Source: DATGUA01 sp035301545 (GTDB lineage Bacteria; Bacillota; Clostridia; Tissierellales; Tissierellaceae). From it: a stretch of DNA of 35,726 nucleotides. The stretch covers positions 1 through 35,726 of the forward strand of contig DATGUA010000068.1 in the NCBI GenBank assembly GCA_035301545.1. Direction: 5' to 3'. The position numbers were made by a program, and so were the translations under genes. This document shows positions 1 through 8,171 of the stretch, in pieces. The notes under the pieces were generated by a model. It was not told the DNA's origin, made no database searches, and was given only the letters and a program-made list of their open reading frames with translations. How positions within the stretch are numbered: the stretch's first letter is position 1; each line of letters begins with the position of its first letter.

Positions 1-145
1 ATTGACTTCCCATTGCTTCCATTACCTGGGGAGTTACAAAGTTTTCAGATGCTATTAATTCAATATGTCTTTCCTGTCTTCCAACTTCCTCCTCGATTAG
101 TGACATGATTTTTGGGTCCTTTTCCTCTAAATGTTTAAAATCCAT
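1..145 (-). CDS. glyA: Serine hydroxymethyltransferase, N-terminal part only
   Basis: Only the first 48 codons lie in the window; the gene runs off the left edge. The translation begins MDFKHLEEKDPKIMSLIEEE and contains IELIASENFVTPQVMEAMGS, the highly conserved N-terminal block of GlyA. The enzyme is a cytosolic PLP enzyme that interconverts serine and glycine and charges tetrahydrofolate with one carbon. The ATG (143-145) is preceded by AAGGGGGATATATAA, a good ribosome binding site. The gene is divergent from the ThrE-type exporter pair, so serine/threonine metabolism and export sit back to back. Identification is strong although the PLP lysine and the rest of the protein are not visible. 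Confidence 0.93.
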   Translation of the reverse strand, partial: MDFKHLEEKDPKIMSLIEEEVGRQERHIELIASENFVTPQVMEAMGSQ

Positions 146-192
146 TTATATATCCCCCTTCTATAAAGTAATATCTAATAAAAAATTGATTA

Positions 193-220
193 TTTATATA
201 ATTTACTATATCATAATCAA
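193..220 (-). promoter_or_regulatory. Putative sigma-A promoter of glyA
   Basis: On the minus strand TTGATT (215-220) and TATAAA (193-198) are separated by 16 bases, about 50 bases upstream of the glyA start codon. The region is extremely AT-rich, so chance matches are likely. I saw no riboswitch in the 152-base divergent gap. Confidence 0.4.
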
Positions 221-306
221 TATGATTTATTATCTTGAATAATATAATCTAATTATACCTATATTATACCACAAATACAATGAAATAAATTAATGGAGTG
301 TATACT

Positions 307-1095
307 ATGAATAATTTTTCAATTAAAAATCCAAATGAAATTAAAAGACTTATGGAGTTATCTCTCACTACTGGACAATATATGTTAGAAAATGGTGCTG
401 AAACCTATAGAGTTGAGGATACAATGATACGAATCTGTAATTCTAAGAGTAATATTACAAATGTTGATTCCTTCGTTACTCAGACAGGAATATTTATAAC
501 ATTAGAATATAAGGACATAGTATATTCTAACTTTCGTCGAGTTCAAAGCCTACAAATTGATTTAAATAAAATTCATGAAATCAATAAATTCTCTAGAACA
601 TTTGTTAATAATAACATTTCTATTGAACAAGGAATAGAGACTATAGAAAAAATTAATAGTACACAAAGCTATTCTAACTTTATTAAAGTTTTAAGTGGTA
701 GTGGAGCTGCAGCATTTTTTACTTTATTGTTTGGTGGTACTTTTAAAGATTTTATTGCTAGTTTTTTAATTAGTATATTAGTATTAATTGTGTTATTTAA
801 AATCGAAAAATATAAATTAACATTTTTTCTTGATAATCTAATAGGTGCATTTCTTATTTCATCTTTTACCTATTTAGCAGTATTACTTAAAATAGGAGAT
901 AATATTGATAAGATAATTATAGGATCTATAATGTATCTAGTACCTGGGGTAGCTATTACAAACTCTATCAGAGACACGATGTCTGGTGATTCTATAACCG
1001 GTTTATCTAGGGGCCTTGAAGCTATATTCTCTGCTCTAGCTATCGCATCTGGTGTCGGTATAATATTAAATCTTTATATGAAAGGAGCTCTATAA
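307..1095 (+). CDS. Threonine/serine exporter family protein, ThrE N-terminal (DUF1212-type) subunit
   Basis: A 262-residue membrane protein of the ThrE family, known for export of threonine and serine. The soluble N-terminal part carries the family block GQYMLENGAETYRVEDTM followed by the conserved NVDSFVTQTGIF. Roughly four to five hydrophobic segments follow from about residue 130 to the C terminus, with a conserved VPGVAITNSIRDTMSGD near residue 215. A GTG at 298 is in frame, but TGGAGTG (294-300) is placed correctly only for the ATG at 307. The stop is immediately followed by the second subunit gene, so the two form a split ThrE pair. Substrate is inferred from family and from the neighbouring glyA. 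Confidence 0.88.
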   Translation: MNNFSIKNPNEIKRLMELSLTTGQYMLENGAETYRVEDTMIRICNSKSNITNVDSFVTQTGIFITLEYKDIVYSNFRRVQSLQIDLNKIHEINKFSRTFVNNNISIEQGIETIEKINSTQSYSNFIKVLSGSGAAAFFTLLFGGTFKDFIASFLISILVLIVLFKIEKYKLTFFLDNLIGAFLISSFTYLAVLLKIGDNIDKIIIGSIMYLVPGVAITNSIRDTMSGDSITGLSRGLEAIFSALAIASGVGIILNLYMKGAL

Positions 1096-1533
1096 TTGAA
1101 ATTATTATCACAATTTATATTTGCCTTTTTTGCCACTGCTGGTTTCTCTATATATTTTAGTATACCATCTAATGCAATATTAGCATCAGGATTAGTAGGT
1201 GGATTATCTTGGGTAATTCACTATATTATACTAAGTATAGGTAGTAACAAAGTTATAGGAACATTTTTAGCTTCTCTTTTCGTAGGAATATCAGGAGAAT
1301 ACTTAGCTATTAAATTAAAAAAACCAGCAACAGTATTTATAACTCCAGGGATAATCCCTTTAGTACCTGGTGCTGGTATGTACTACACAATGTCATATTT
1401 AGTTGAAGAAGATTTTACTAATGCAGCTAGTATTGGTACTGAAACCTTATTTCTTGCTGCTGCTATATCTATAGGTATAATAGTTTCTACAGCATTTTCT
1501 AAATCTATAAAGTCATTTAAAAATAAATACTAA
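1096..1533 (+). CDS. Threonine/serine exporter family protein, ThrE C-terminal (DUF3815-type) subunit
   Basis: A 145-residue protein with about four membrane segments and the conserved ITPGIIPLVPGAGMYYTM block of the small ThrE subunit. It supplies the C-terminal half that is fused to the N-terminal half in actinobacterial ThrE. The start is a TTG directly after the stop of the first subunit, with AAAGGAGC (1081-1088) as ribosome binding site, so the two are translationally linked. Its 3' end interlocks with the convergent CsoR-like gene: the two stop codons overlap in the bases CTAA at 1530-1533, and no terminator is visible between them. Confidence 0.87.
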   Translation: MKLLSQFIFAFFATAGFSIYFSIPSNAILASGLVGGLSWVIHYIILSIGSNKVIGTFLASLFVGISGEYLAIKLKKPATVFITPGIIPLVPGAGMYYTMSYLVEEDFTNAASIGTETLFLAAAISIGIIVSTAFSKSIKSFKNKY

Positions 1534-1796
1534 TTTTGTTTTGAATATTTTAATAAAACATCAATTAATTCATCTAAGTCACCATTATCTTTATTTTCTT
1601 GAAGATGCTGCTCTATACAACCTTTCATATAGTTTTCTAATATTAAGCCTCCTGCATTATTTAATGCAGATCTTATAGCTGCAATTTGAATTAATATATC
1701 TCCACAAAACTTCTCTTCTTCTACCATCTTTTGTATACCTTTAACTTGTCCTTCTATTCTTCTTAGCCGTCTTATTATAGCTGGTTTATCTGTCAA
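1530..1796 (-). CDS. CsoR/RcnR-family (DUF156) metal- or persulfide-sensing repressor
   Basis: An 88-residue all-helical repressor of the CsoR/RcnR family; the N-terminal IIRRLRRIEGQVKGIQKMVE is the family signature. Copper-sensing CsoR uses a Cys-His-Cys triad. Here C31 and C60 are kept but the histidine position is tyrosine (Y56 in ILENYMKGC). Keeping both cysteines and losing the histidine is what is known for CstR, the persulfide sensor, so copper sensing is doubtful. The start is TTG at 1796 with AAGGAGGTG upstream. It is the last gene of the aspS-tcdA-rseC operon, 14 bases after rseC. No copper ATPase or chaperone lies nearby. Target genes are unknown. Confidence 0.88.
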   Translation of the reverse strand: MTDKPAIIRRLRRIEGQVKGIQKMVEEEKFCGDILIQIAAIRSALNNAGGLILENYMKGCIEQHLQENKDNGDLDELIDVLLKYSKQN

Positions 1797-1810
1797 ATAA
1801 ACACCTCCTT

Positions 1811-2236
1811 CTATAAAATCCTAGTAATTGAAAGAGTGGAGTTCTTTTTTACAGACATCTTTTTATCTATTAATTTAACAATTAATAGAGATATAGCTAA
1901 AGATAGCATTCCCGTACCAAAACTTAAAAGTTCATAATTAGAATATCCTTTTGACTTAAAGATACTATTCCCTACGGCTATTCCAATTATTAAAAATGCT
2001 AATGGAATCATATATACAATAGCTGTATACATTAATATATTTTTAGAATGTCCTTTTATTTCAACAAAATCTCCTACTTCTGCATCTAATTGATTTTCAA
2101 TTGTAATAATATGAGCTGGGGCATCACAACTAGAACTACAGTTACTACAATTTTCACCACAGCCAGACATTCTTCGTACTTCTAGTTCCATACTATCGCC
2201 TTCAACTTTTCTTACAAATCCAACTTGATCCATCAT
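1811..2236 (-). CDS. rseC: SoxR-reducing system protein RseC family
   Basis: A 141-residue membrane protein of the RseC/MucC family. The N-terminal soluble region has four clustered cysteines, C26-x3-C30-x2-C33-x3-C37, probably ligating an iron-sulfur or other redox centre, and two membrane segments follow at about residues 72-94 and 103-123. In proteobacteria RseC works with the Rnf/Rsx electron-transfer complex and affects SoxR reduction. In clostridia the partner is probably Rnf, but no rnf gene is in this window. The start overlaps the tcdA stop by one base and AAGGAGGG is close upstream, indicating coupled translation. Confidence 0.82.
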   Translation of the reverse strand: MMDQVGFVRKVEGDSMELEVRRMSGCGENCSNCSSSCDAPAHIITIENQLDAEVGDFVEIKGHSKNILMYTAIVYMIPLAFLIIGIAVGNSIFKSKGYSNYELLSFGTGMLSLAISLLIVKLIDKKMSVKKNSTLSITRIL

Positions 2237-2946
2237 TAACCCTCCTTAATAATTAAATCTTTTATAACCTCAGAAGCTACAATTAATCCTGCCACTGGAG
2301 GTACAAAGGCAATACTACCAGGAATTGCCTTCCTAAGATCCCTTGTTTCTAGATTAATCTTCATAGGAATTTCTTCTGACCAAATAACCTTTAAATCCTT
2401 TACATCTCTTCTTCTTAGTTCTCTTCTCATTACTTTGGCTAATGGACATATTTTAGTATTATAAATATCCCCAACTTGAAGCATAGTAGGGGATAATTTG
2501 TTCCCTGCCCCCATAGAGCTTATTATTGATATATCAGCTGATTTACAAGTAGTAATCAAATCAACTTTAGAACTAACCATATCAATAGCATCTATTACAT
2601 AATCATAATCTTTATTTATTAAATTTTCTTTATTATCTTTATTATATTTTTCTCTAAATACTTTTATTTTAAGATTTGGATTAATATCCATTAACCTTTC
2701 TCTCATTACATCTACTTTATATTGTCCTATAGTTGTCATATTTGCATGTACTTGTCTATTAATATTAGTCACATCTATTCTATCATAATCTACTAAAATA
2801 ATCTTTCCTACTCCACTTCTTACAATTGCTTCGGTAGCATAGGATCCTACACCACCTACTCCAAATACTGCTACTGTAGATTTTTCTAGTTTATCCATTG
2901 CTTCTTTTCCTAATAAAAGCTCTGTTCTTTGAAATTTGTTACTCAT
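2236..2946 (-). CDS. tcdA: tRNA threonylcarbamoyladenosine dehydratase (CsdL/TcdA), E1-like ThiF family
   Basis: A 236-residue ThiF/MoeB-type ATP-dependent enzyme that cyclises t6A37 of ANN-decoding tRNAs to ct6A. The glycine-rich nucleotide loop VFGVGGVGSYA is at residues 28-38 and LVDYDRIDVTNINRQ follows, the hallmark of the CsdL/TcdA branch. PPVAGLIVASEVI lies near the C terminus. The ATG overlaps the aspS stop in TAATG and there is no strong ribosome binding site, so it is probably translated by coupling to aspS. A tRNA-modification enzyme in an operon with an aminoacyl-tRNA synthetase is functionally sensible. Confidence 0.93.
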   Translation of the reverse strand: MSNKFQRTELLLGKEAMDKLEKSTVAVFGVGGVGSYATEAIVRSGVGKIILVDYDRIDVTNINRQVHANMTTIGQYKVDVMRERLMDINPNLKIKVFREKYNKDNKENLINKDYDYVIDAIDMVSSKVDLITTCKSADISIISSMGAGNKLSPTMLQVGDIYNTKICPLAKVMRRELRRRDVKDLKVIWSEEIPMKINLETRDLRKAIPGSIAFVPPVAGLIVASEVIKDLIIKEG

Positions 2947-4727
2947 TATTTTTTTACATCTACCTTTATATTAATATCTTCTAATTGTCTGTCAGAAACA
3001 TTAGTAGGTGCATCAGTTAATAAACAGGTAGCAGACTGGGTTTTTGGAAATGCTATTACATCCCTAATATTAGAACTATTAGTCAATGTCATAATTAATC
3101 TATCAAATCCATAAGCTATTCCTCCATGTGGAGGTGTTCCATATTTAAATGCTTCTAATAAAAATCCAAACTTACTATTTACTTCATCTTCAGTAAGTCC
3201 TAATGCCTTAAACATTTTTCTTTGAAGATCAGTATTACTAATCCTAATACTGCCTCCACCCATTTCATCACCATTAACAACTATATCATATGCCTTTGCT
3301 CTTACCGATTTAGGATTTTTTTCTAATAAATCTAAATCTTCATCCATAGGTGAAGTAAAGGGATGATGTTTCGCCACTAATCTATCTTCTTCATCATCAT
3401 ATTCAAATAACGGAAATTCTGTAATCCATACTAATTTTAAATCATCTTTTTCTATTATTTTAAGTCTTTTAGCTACTTCATTTCTTAAGTTTCCTAAACT
3501 ATCATAAACTACAGATAATTTATCTGCTACAAATAATAAGAGGTCTCCTTTTTCTCCATTCATAGTTTTTAAGATACCTTCTAACTCATCTTCTTCAAGA
3601 AATTTTGCAATAGGAGAACTTATACCATCATTGGTAATTTTTATCCAAGCTAAACCCTTTGCTCCATAGTCTTTGATATATTTTTCTAATGAAGAAATAT
3701 CTTTCCTGCTAAATTTATCTCCATATCCCTTAACATTTATTCCTTGTACAGATCCACCATTTTTAATAGTTTCACTGAACACCTTGAATTCACTATTCTT
3801 AACTACACTTGAAATATCTACTAATTCAAATCCAAATCTTAAATCTGGCTTATCTACCCCAAATCTTTCCATTGACTCTTTATAAGTTATTCTCTTAATA
3901 GGTAGATCTATTTCTATATCTTTTAATTCTTTAAATAATTTATATAAAAACTTTTCATTTATAGATATTATATCTTCCATATCTACAAAACTCATCTCAA
4001 TATCAATTTGAGTAAATTCTGGTTGCCTATTAGCTCTTAAATCCTCGTCTCTAAAACATTTAACTATTTGATAATATCTATCCATACCTGACACCATTAA
4101 AAGCTGTTTCATAAGCTGTGGTGACTGTGGTAAAGCATAAAACTCGCCTGGATTAAGTCTACTTGGTACTAAAAAGTCCCTTGCTCCTTCCGGAGTTGGT
4201 TTAGTCAATGTAGGAGTTTCTACTTCTACAAAATTATTTTCATAGAAAAAGTCTCTTACTACCTTATAAGTCTTAGATCTTAATTTTAAATTTTCTTGCA
4301 TAAATGGTTTTCTAAGATCTAAATACCTATGTTTTAATCTCATAGTTTCAGATACATTATCATCATCCTTTATATAAATAGGCGGAGTTTCAGCTTTGTT
4401 TAATATTTTTAATTCATTAGCTATTATTTCTATTTCTCCAGTAGGAATTTCTTCATTTATTGATTGTCTTTTTCTAACTTCACCTTTTACAGCTATAACA
4501 AATTCTGATCTTACCTTCTCGGATTTTTTAAATATATCTTTAGAAATAGTATCATCGAATACTATTTGAGTAATTCCTGTGATATCTCGTAAATCTATAA
4601 ATATTAATGAACCTAAATTTCTTTCCCTTTGAACCCAGCCCATTAAAGTTACTTCTTTTCCTATATCTTCTTTTCTTAAATCCCCACACATATTGGTTCT
4701 ACTTAAATTCCCCATCGTTTCCAACAT
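2946..4727 (-). CDS. aspS: Aspartyl-tRNA synthetase
   Basis: A 593-residue bacterial-type class II synthetase, the normal length for AspRS. Domains in order: N-terminal OB-fold anticodon-binding domain (about 1-120), catalytic core with motif 2 FRDEDLRANRQPEFTQIDIE near residue 223, the bacterial insertion domain (about 290-420), and motif 3 GIAYGFDRLIMTL near residue 536. It charges tRNA-Asp in the cytosol. The ATG is preceded by AGGAGGCAGGATAA. It heads the operon with tcdA, rseC and the CsoR-like gene and is separated from the upstream malic enzyme by a strong terminator. hisS, its usual upstream neighbour in Firmicutes, is absent. Confidence 0.97.
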   Translation of the reverse strand: MLETMGNLSRTNMCGDLRKEDIGKEVTLMGWVQRERNLGSLIFIDLRDITGITQIVFDDTISKDIFKKSEKVRSEFVIAVKGEVRKRQSINEEIPTGEIEIIANELKILNKAETPPIYIKDDDNVSETMRLKHRYLDLRKPFMQENLKLRSKTYKVVRDFFYENNFVEVETPTLTKPTPEGARDFLVPSRLNPGEFYALPQSPQLMKQLLMVSGMDRYYQIVKCFRDEDLRANRQPEFTQIDIEMSFVDMEDIISINEKFLYKLFKELKDIEIDLPIKRITYKESMERFGVDKPDLRFGFELVDISSVVKNSEFKVFSETIKNGGSVQGINVKGYGDKFSRKDISSLEKYIKDYGAKGLAWIKITNDGISSPIAKFLEEDELEGILKTMNGEKGDLLLFVADKLSVVYDSLGNLRNEVAKRLKIIEKDDLKLVWITEFPLFEYDDEEDRLVAKHHPFTSPMDEDLDLLEKNPKSVRAKAYDIVVNGDEMGGGSIRISNTDLQRKMFKALGLTEDEVNSKFGFLLEAFKYGTPPHGGIAYGFDRLIMTLTNSSNIRDVIAFPKTQSATCLLTDAPTNVSDRQLEDINIKVDVKK

Positions 4728-4751
4728 TTATCCTGCCTCCTAAAGTAAATT

Positions 4752-4787
4752 AAAACCTCTCATCTCCAACATTCAGGGACGAGAGGT
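4752..4787 (-). terminator. Intrinsic terminator between malic enzyme and aspS
   Basis: On the minus-strand RNA, ACCTCTCGTC (4787-4778) pairs with GATGAGAGGT (4764-4755) over ten base pairs, one of them G-U, and TTTTAATT follows. The pairing is complete only on the minus strand, which fixes its direction. It lies after the malic enzyme stop and before the aspS ribosome binding site. CTCTCGTCCC resembles the terminator arm of T-box leaders, but no specifier loop or antiterminator TGGNACC was seen. Confidence 0.75.
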
Positions 4788-4799
4788 GAGTTTGTAATA

Positions 4800-5972
4800 C
4801 TAAATTCTAGATAATCCTTCATCTATTGCAGCTTTTTTAACTGCTTTTGCAACATCATTTGCCACATCTTTATTTAAAGCATCTGGAACTATAAATTCTT
4901 CAGTTAAATCTGAATCTTTAACAGAATTTGCAATAGCATATGCTGCAGCTATATTCATTCTATTACTTATATATTTAGCTCTTGCGTCTAATGCTCCTCT
5001 AAAGATTCCTGGGAATGCAGACACATTATTAATTTGATTAGCAAAATCTGATCTTCCTGTACCTACTATTTTAGCTCCTGCTTTTTTTGCTACATCAGGA
5101 AATATTTCAGGAACTGGATTTGCCATTGCAAATATAATAGGATCTTCTCTCATAGATTTTACCATTTCTTCATCTACTACATCTGCAACAGATACACCAA
5201 CAAATATATCTGCATCTACCATTGCATCTTTTAAATCACCTTGTAGTCCTTCTTTATTAGTAAGCTCAGCTAATTCCTCTTTAATCCAATTATTTGTAGG
5301 TGATCCTTTATAAACTATTCCCTTACTATCACACATTATTATATCTTTAATGCCTAAAGATAGTAACATCTTTACGATAGCTCCACCAGCAGCACCACTA
5401 CCATTAACTACAACTTTAGTATCCTCAAAGTCTTTATCTACAATCTTTAAAGCATTTATTACTGCTGCACTAACTACTATTGCAGTACCATGTTGATCAT
5501 CATGAAATATTGGAATATCTAATTCTTCTTTTAATTTTTTCTCTACTTCAAAGCATCTTGGTGCAGATATATCCTCCAGGTTAATACCACCAAAAGTCGG
5601 TGACATTCTTTTTACTGTTTCTACTATTTCATCTACATCTGTAGTGTCAAGACATATTGGAACAGCATTTACATCTGCAAATTCTTTAAATAATATAGAT
5701 TTTCCTTCCATAACTGGCATAGCAGCACTAGGACCTATATCGCCTAAACCTAAAACTGCAGTTCCATCTGTTACTACTGCTATTAAATTACCTTTAGCAG
5801 TATACTTGTAAGCATCCTCCTCGTTTTTATGTATCTCTCTACAAGGTTCTGCCACTCCTGGAGTATAAGCAATACTTAGATCATCTCTTGTCTCTACTTT
5901 TACCTTTGAATGTACATCAATCTTTCCCTGATTCTCTTCATGCATTTCTAAACTTAATCTAGAATAGTCCAT
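4800..5972 (-). CDS. Malic enzyme (malate dehydrogenase, oxaloacetate-decarboxylating)
   Basis: A 390-residue short-form malic enzyme that converts malate to pyruvate and CO2 with reduction of NAD(P). Visible features: SIAYTPGVAEPC with the catalytic tyrosine (residue 36), TDGTAVLGLGDIG (68-80), GKS at 90-92 with the catalytic lysine, metal ligands around E133-D134 and HDDQHGTA (157-164), and the nucleotide loop GSGAAGG (191-197). Cofactor preference cannot be read safely. The ATG follows AAAGGATGATTATTTA. It lies 31 bases downstream of hemZ and occupies the hemZ-aspS interval where hisS is commonly found in Firmicutes, which suggests an insertion or rearrangement. Confidence 0.93.
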   Translation of the reverse strand: MDYSRLSLEMHEENQGKIDVHSKVKVETRDDLSIAYTPGVAEPCREIHKNEEDAYKYTAKGNLIAVVTDGTAVLGLGDIGPSAAMPVMEGKSILFKEFADVNAVPICLDTTDVDEIVETVKRMSPTFGGINLEDISAPRCFEVEKKLKEELDIPIFHDDQHGTAIVVSAAVINALKIVDKDFEDTKVVVNGSGAAGGAIVKMLLSLGIKDIIMCDSKGIVYKGSPTNNWIKEELAELTNKEGLQGDLKDAMVDADIFVGVSVADVVDEEMVKSMREDPIIFAMANPVPEIFPDVAKKAGAKIVGTGRSDFANQINNVSAFPGIFRGALDARAKYISNRMNIAAAYAIANSVKDSDLTEEFIVPDALNKDVANDVAKAVKKAAIDEGLSRI

Positions 5973-6003
5973 TAAATAATCATCCTTTCATATTATAATT
6001 GAA

Positions 6004-7482
6004 TTATTTTTTGATTATTTTATTTATGGTTCTTTTTTTCCTTATCATTAACTCTTCAATTCTTTCATTATAATCTTTAAGGCTTTTAAAATTAGGTATT
6101 CTTTTAATCTTATCAGATTCAGGGTTATATATTTTAGATACAGCACCTAAGCCTAATCCTATTACAGTTTCTTTCTCTTCCATCATGGCTATATTATAAA
6201 TAGATTCCATATTTTCCTTACTATATCCTATATTCTCTAAATTACCTAATATTTGTTTTTGTCTATATAAATAGTACGGTATAAGATCACTGCTTTTAGT
6301 AAACTTTTCAACTTCCTCAAGCATATCTATTATATTTACCCTCTCGTTATCCAAATAACTCTGCTGTTCTTTAAGAAGCTTAGATCCTTTTTTTAAAGCT
6401 AATGTATGTACTGTTAAATTATCTGGATCTAGCTTCTCTATTTCATTTAAGGTATATTTTATTTCCTTTTCACCTTCACCAGGTAATCCTAATATAATAT
6501 CCATGTTTATTATATCAAATCCAATATCTTTAGCAAGACTATAAGCAGAAATTGTAGATTTAATATCATGGCTTCTTTCTATACGTTCTAATGTTTTCTC
6601 ATTCATAGTTTGGGGATTTATACTTATACGATTAACTCCATAATATTTTAACATTTTCAAAGTATCTTTATTAATTGTATCTGGCCTACCTGCCTCTACA
6701 GTAAATTCCTGAATGTTTTGTGGAAAATTATATTTTATTATTTTAATAATTTCTTCCAAATCTTTTGTCTTTATAGCTGTAGGTGTACCTCCACCAATAT
6801 ATATAGTATTTAAAACTCTTCCTTCCATAAGGTTTTTTGTTGCTTCTATTTCATGGAGCAATGTATCTACATATCTTTTTACTATATTATAATCTTTACC
6901 AATTTTAAAAGCTGGAAATGAACAATAAGAACATCTAGTAGGACAAAATGGAATACCTATGTATATACTATATCTATCTTTATTTAGAGGATAAATATAT
7001 TTTCTTTGTATTTTAGATATTCTTAACATTTGATCTACTTTGGATTTGTGTAGTTTATAATCTTTAGTCAATATATCCGATATTGTATCTGTATCTAAAT
7101 CATAATCTATTAACTTATGCACTATTTTCATAGGTCGTATGCCAGTTAAAATTCCCCAGGGAGCAGAAATATTTGTTAACTCTATTAAACTATTATATAT
7201 GGATTTTTTAATACCTATCTTAATTAACTTATCTACATTATAATTTTTTATATTAATATTATCTATATGTTCCTTATTCTCCTTTACTAGCTGATTCTTC
7301 TTATAAACTCTAGTAACCGTATATTTCCCTTTAGGTTTATTTACTAATATACTTTCTATTAAAAACTCTCTTGTATTATCTCCTTTTTCAATAAACCTTA
7401 GCTCCTTTTCAGGAAAGAATACACGTATTAGTTCAAAAAGATCATGTTTATAATTATGATTCTTCAGTAATATATCTATCAA
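6004..7482 (-). CDS. hemZ: Coproporphyrinogen III dehydrogenase-like radical SAM protein HemZ
   Basis: A 492-residue radical SAM enzyme of the HemN/HemZ group. The N-terminal ~165 residues form the HemZ-specific extension. The 4Fe-4S cluster motif is C180-x3-C184-x2-C187 within IGIPFCPTRCSYCSFPAF, and YIGGGTPTA follows as the GGxP-type SAM-binding region. In B. subtilis HemZ is linked to oxygen-independent heme synthesis; in heme-free anaerobes the true substrate is unsettled, and no other heme gene is in the window. It is downstream of the MBL hydrolase gene across a terminator and upstream of the malic enzyme. Confidence 0.9.
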   Translation of the reverse strand: MIDILLKNHNYKHDLFELIRVFFPEKELRFIEKGDNTREFLIESILVNKPKGKYTVTRVYKKNQLVKENKEHIDNINIKNYNVDKLIKIGIKKSIYNSLIELTNISAPWGILTGIRPMKIVHKLIDYDLDTDTISDILTKDYKLHKSKVDQMLRISKIQRKYIYPLNKDRYSIYIGIPFCPTRCSYCSFPAFKIGKDYNIVKRYVDTLLHEIEATKNLMEGRVLNTIYIGGGTPTAIKTKDLEEIIKIIKYNFPQNIQEFTVEAGRPDTINKDTLKMLKYYGVNRISINPQTMNEKTLERIERSHDIKSTISAYSLAKDIGFDIINMDIILGLPGEGEKEIKYTLNEIEKLDPDNLTVHTLALKKGSKLLKEQQSYLDNERVNIIDMLEEVEKFTKSSDLIPYYLYRQKQILGNLENIGYSKENMESIYNIAMMEEKETVIGLGLGAVSKIYNPESDKIKRIPNFKSLKDYNERIEELMIRKKRTINKIIKK

Positions 7483-7501
7483 AAACTCACCTCATTAAAT
7501 T

Positions 7502-7530
7502 AAAAAACCACCTTTATTACTAAGGTGGTT
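7502..7530 (-). terminator. Intrinsic terminator after the MBL hydrolase gene
   Basis: AACCACCTT (7506-7514) and AAGGTGGTT (7522-7530) form a nine-pair stem with a seven-base loop. On the minus strand it is followed by a run of T (complement of 7502-7507), just downstream of the MBL stop at 7539 and upstream of hemZ. Confidence 0.85.
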
Positions 7531-7538
7531 ATCTTATT

Positions 7539-8159
7539 TTATTGCACAAAAGGATTTGACCTTTTCTCATTTAATATAGTAGATGGTGTGCCATGACCTG
7601 GTAAAGTAATTAAATTATCATCTAAAATCATTAGTTTTTCCTTTATTGATCTTATAATCTCTTCATGACTTCCACCTCTCAAATCTGTTCTTCCAATAGA
7701 TCCACTAAATAAGGTATCTCCAGTTATTAAATACTCATCAAATTTTACACAGATACCACCTTTAGTATGACCTGGCGTATGAATTACTTCACCTTTTATC
7801 TCACCAAATTCTATAGTATCACCTTCCTGTAATACTTTATCTGCTGTAATAGAAATAGGACCCATAGCCATCATAGCAGATAAATTTATCTCTGGATCTT
7901 TTATCATAATTTCATCATTTTTATGAATCAATACAGGTATATCTAAATTATCTTTTAATTCTTCTACACCACCAATATGATCTGCATGTCCGTGAGTTAA
8001 GAGAATATAGTTTACTTTTACATTGTTTTCTTCTATCTCTCTTAAAATATCTTCTGGATTTCCACCTGGATCTACTATTATCCCATCTTTAGTATTTTTC
8101 GAAAATAATACATAACAATTAGCTGCATAAATCCCAGCTGGTATTCTTATTACTTCCAT
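7539..8159 (-). CDS. MBL-fold metallo-hydrolase, glyoxalase II-like (YqgX type)
   Basis: A 206-residue cytosolic metallo-beta-lactamase-fold hydrolase. Metal ligands are visible: H56-x-H58-x-D60-H61 in THGHADH, H131 in HTPGHTKGG, D148 in TGDTLF and H189 in LPGHGTPS, so a full binuclear zinc site is present. The GSIGRTDLRGGS block is typical of the compact glyoxalase II-like group found in the Firmicute rel-dtd-hisS neighbourhood. It lacks the extra C-terminal helical domain of true glyoxalase II, so the physiological thioester or other substrate is unknown. It sits 12 bases downstream of dtd. Confidence 0.88.
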   Translation of the reverse strand: MEVIRIPAGIYAANCYVLFSKNTKDGIIVDPGGNPEDILREIEENNVKVNYILLTHGHADHIGGVEELKDNLDIPVLIHKNDEIMIKDPEINLSAMMAMGPISITADKVLQEGDTIEFGEIKGEVIHTPGHTKGGICVKFDEYLITGDTLFSGSIGRTDLRGGSHEEIIRSIKEKLMILDDNLITLPGHGTPSTILNEKRSNPFVQ

Positions 8160-8171
8160 TTATGTTCCTCC

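Noticed and set aside
4728..5000. Full T-box riboswitch upstream of aspS
   Set aside because: Only the terminator-like stem is present; no specifier loop or TGGNACC antiterminator was found and the upstream bases code for malic enzyme.
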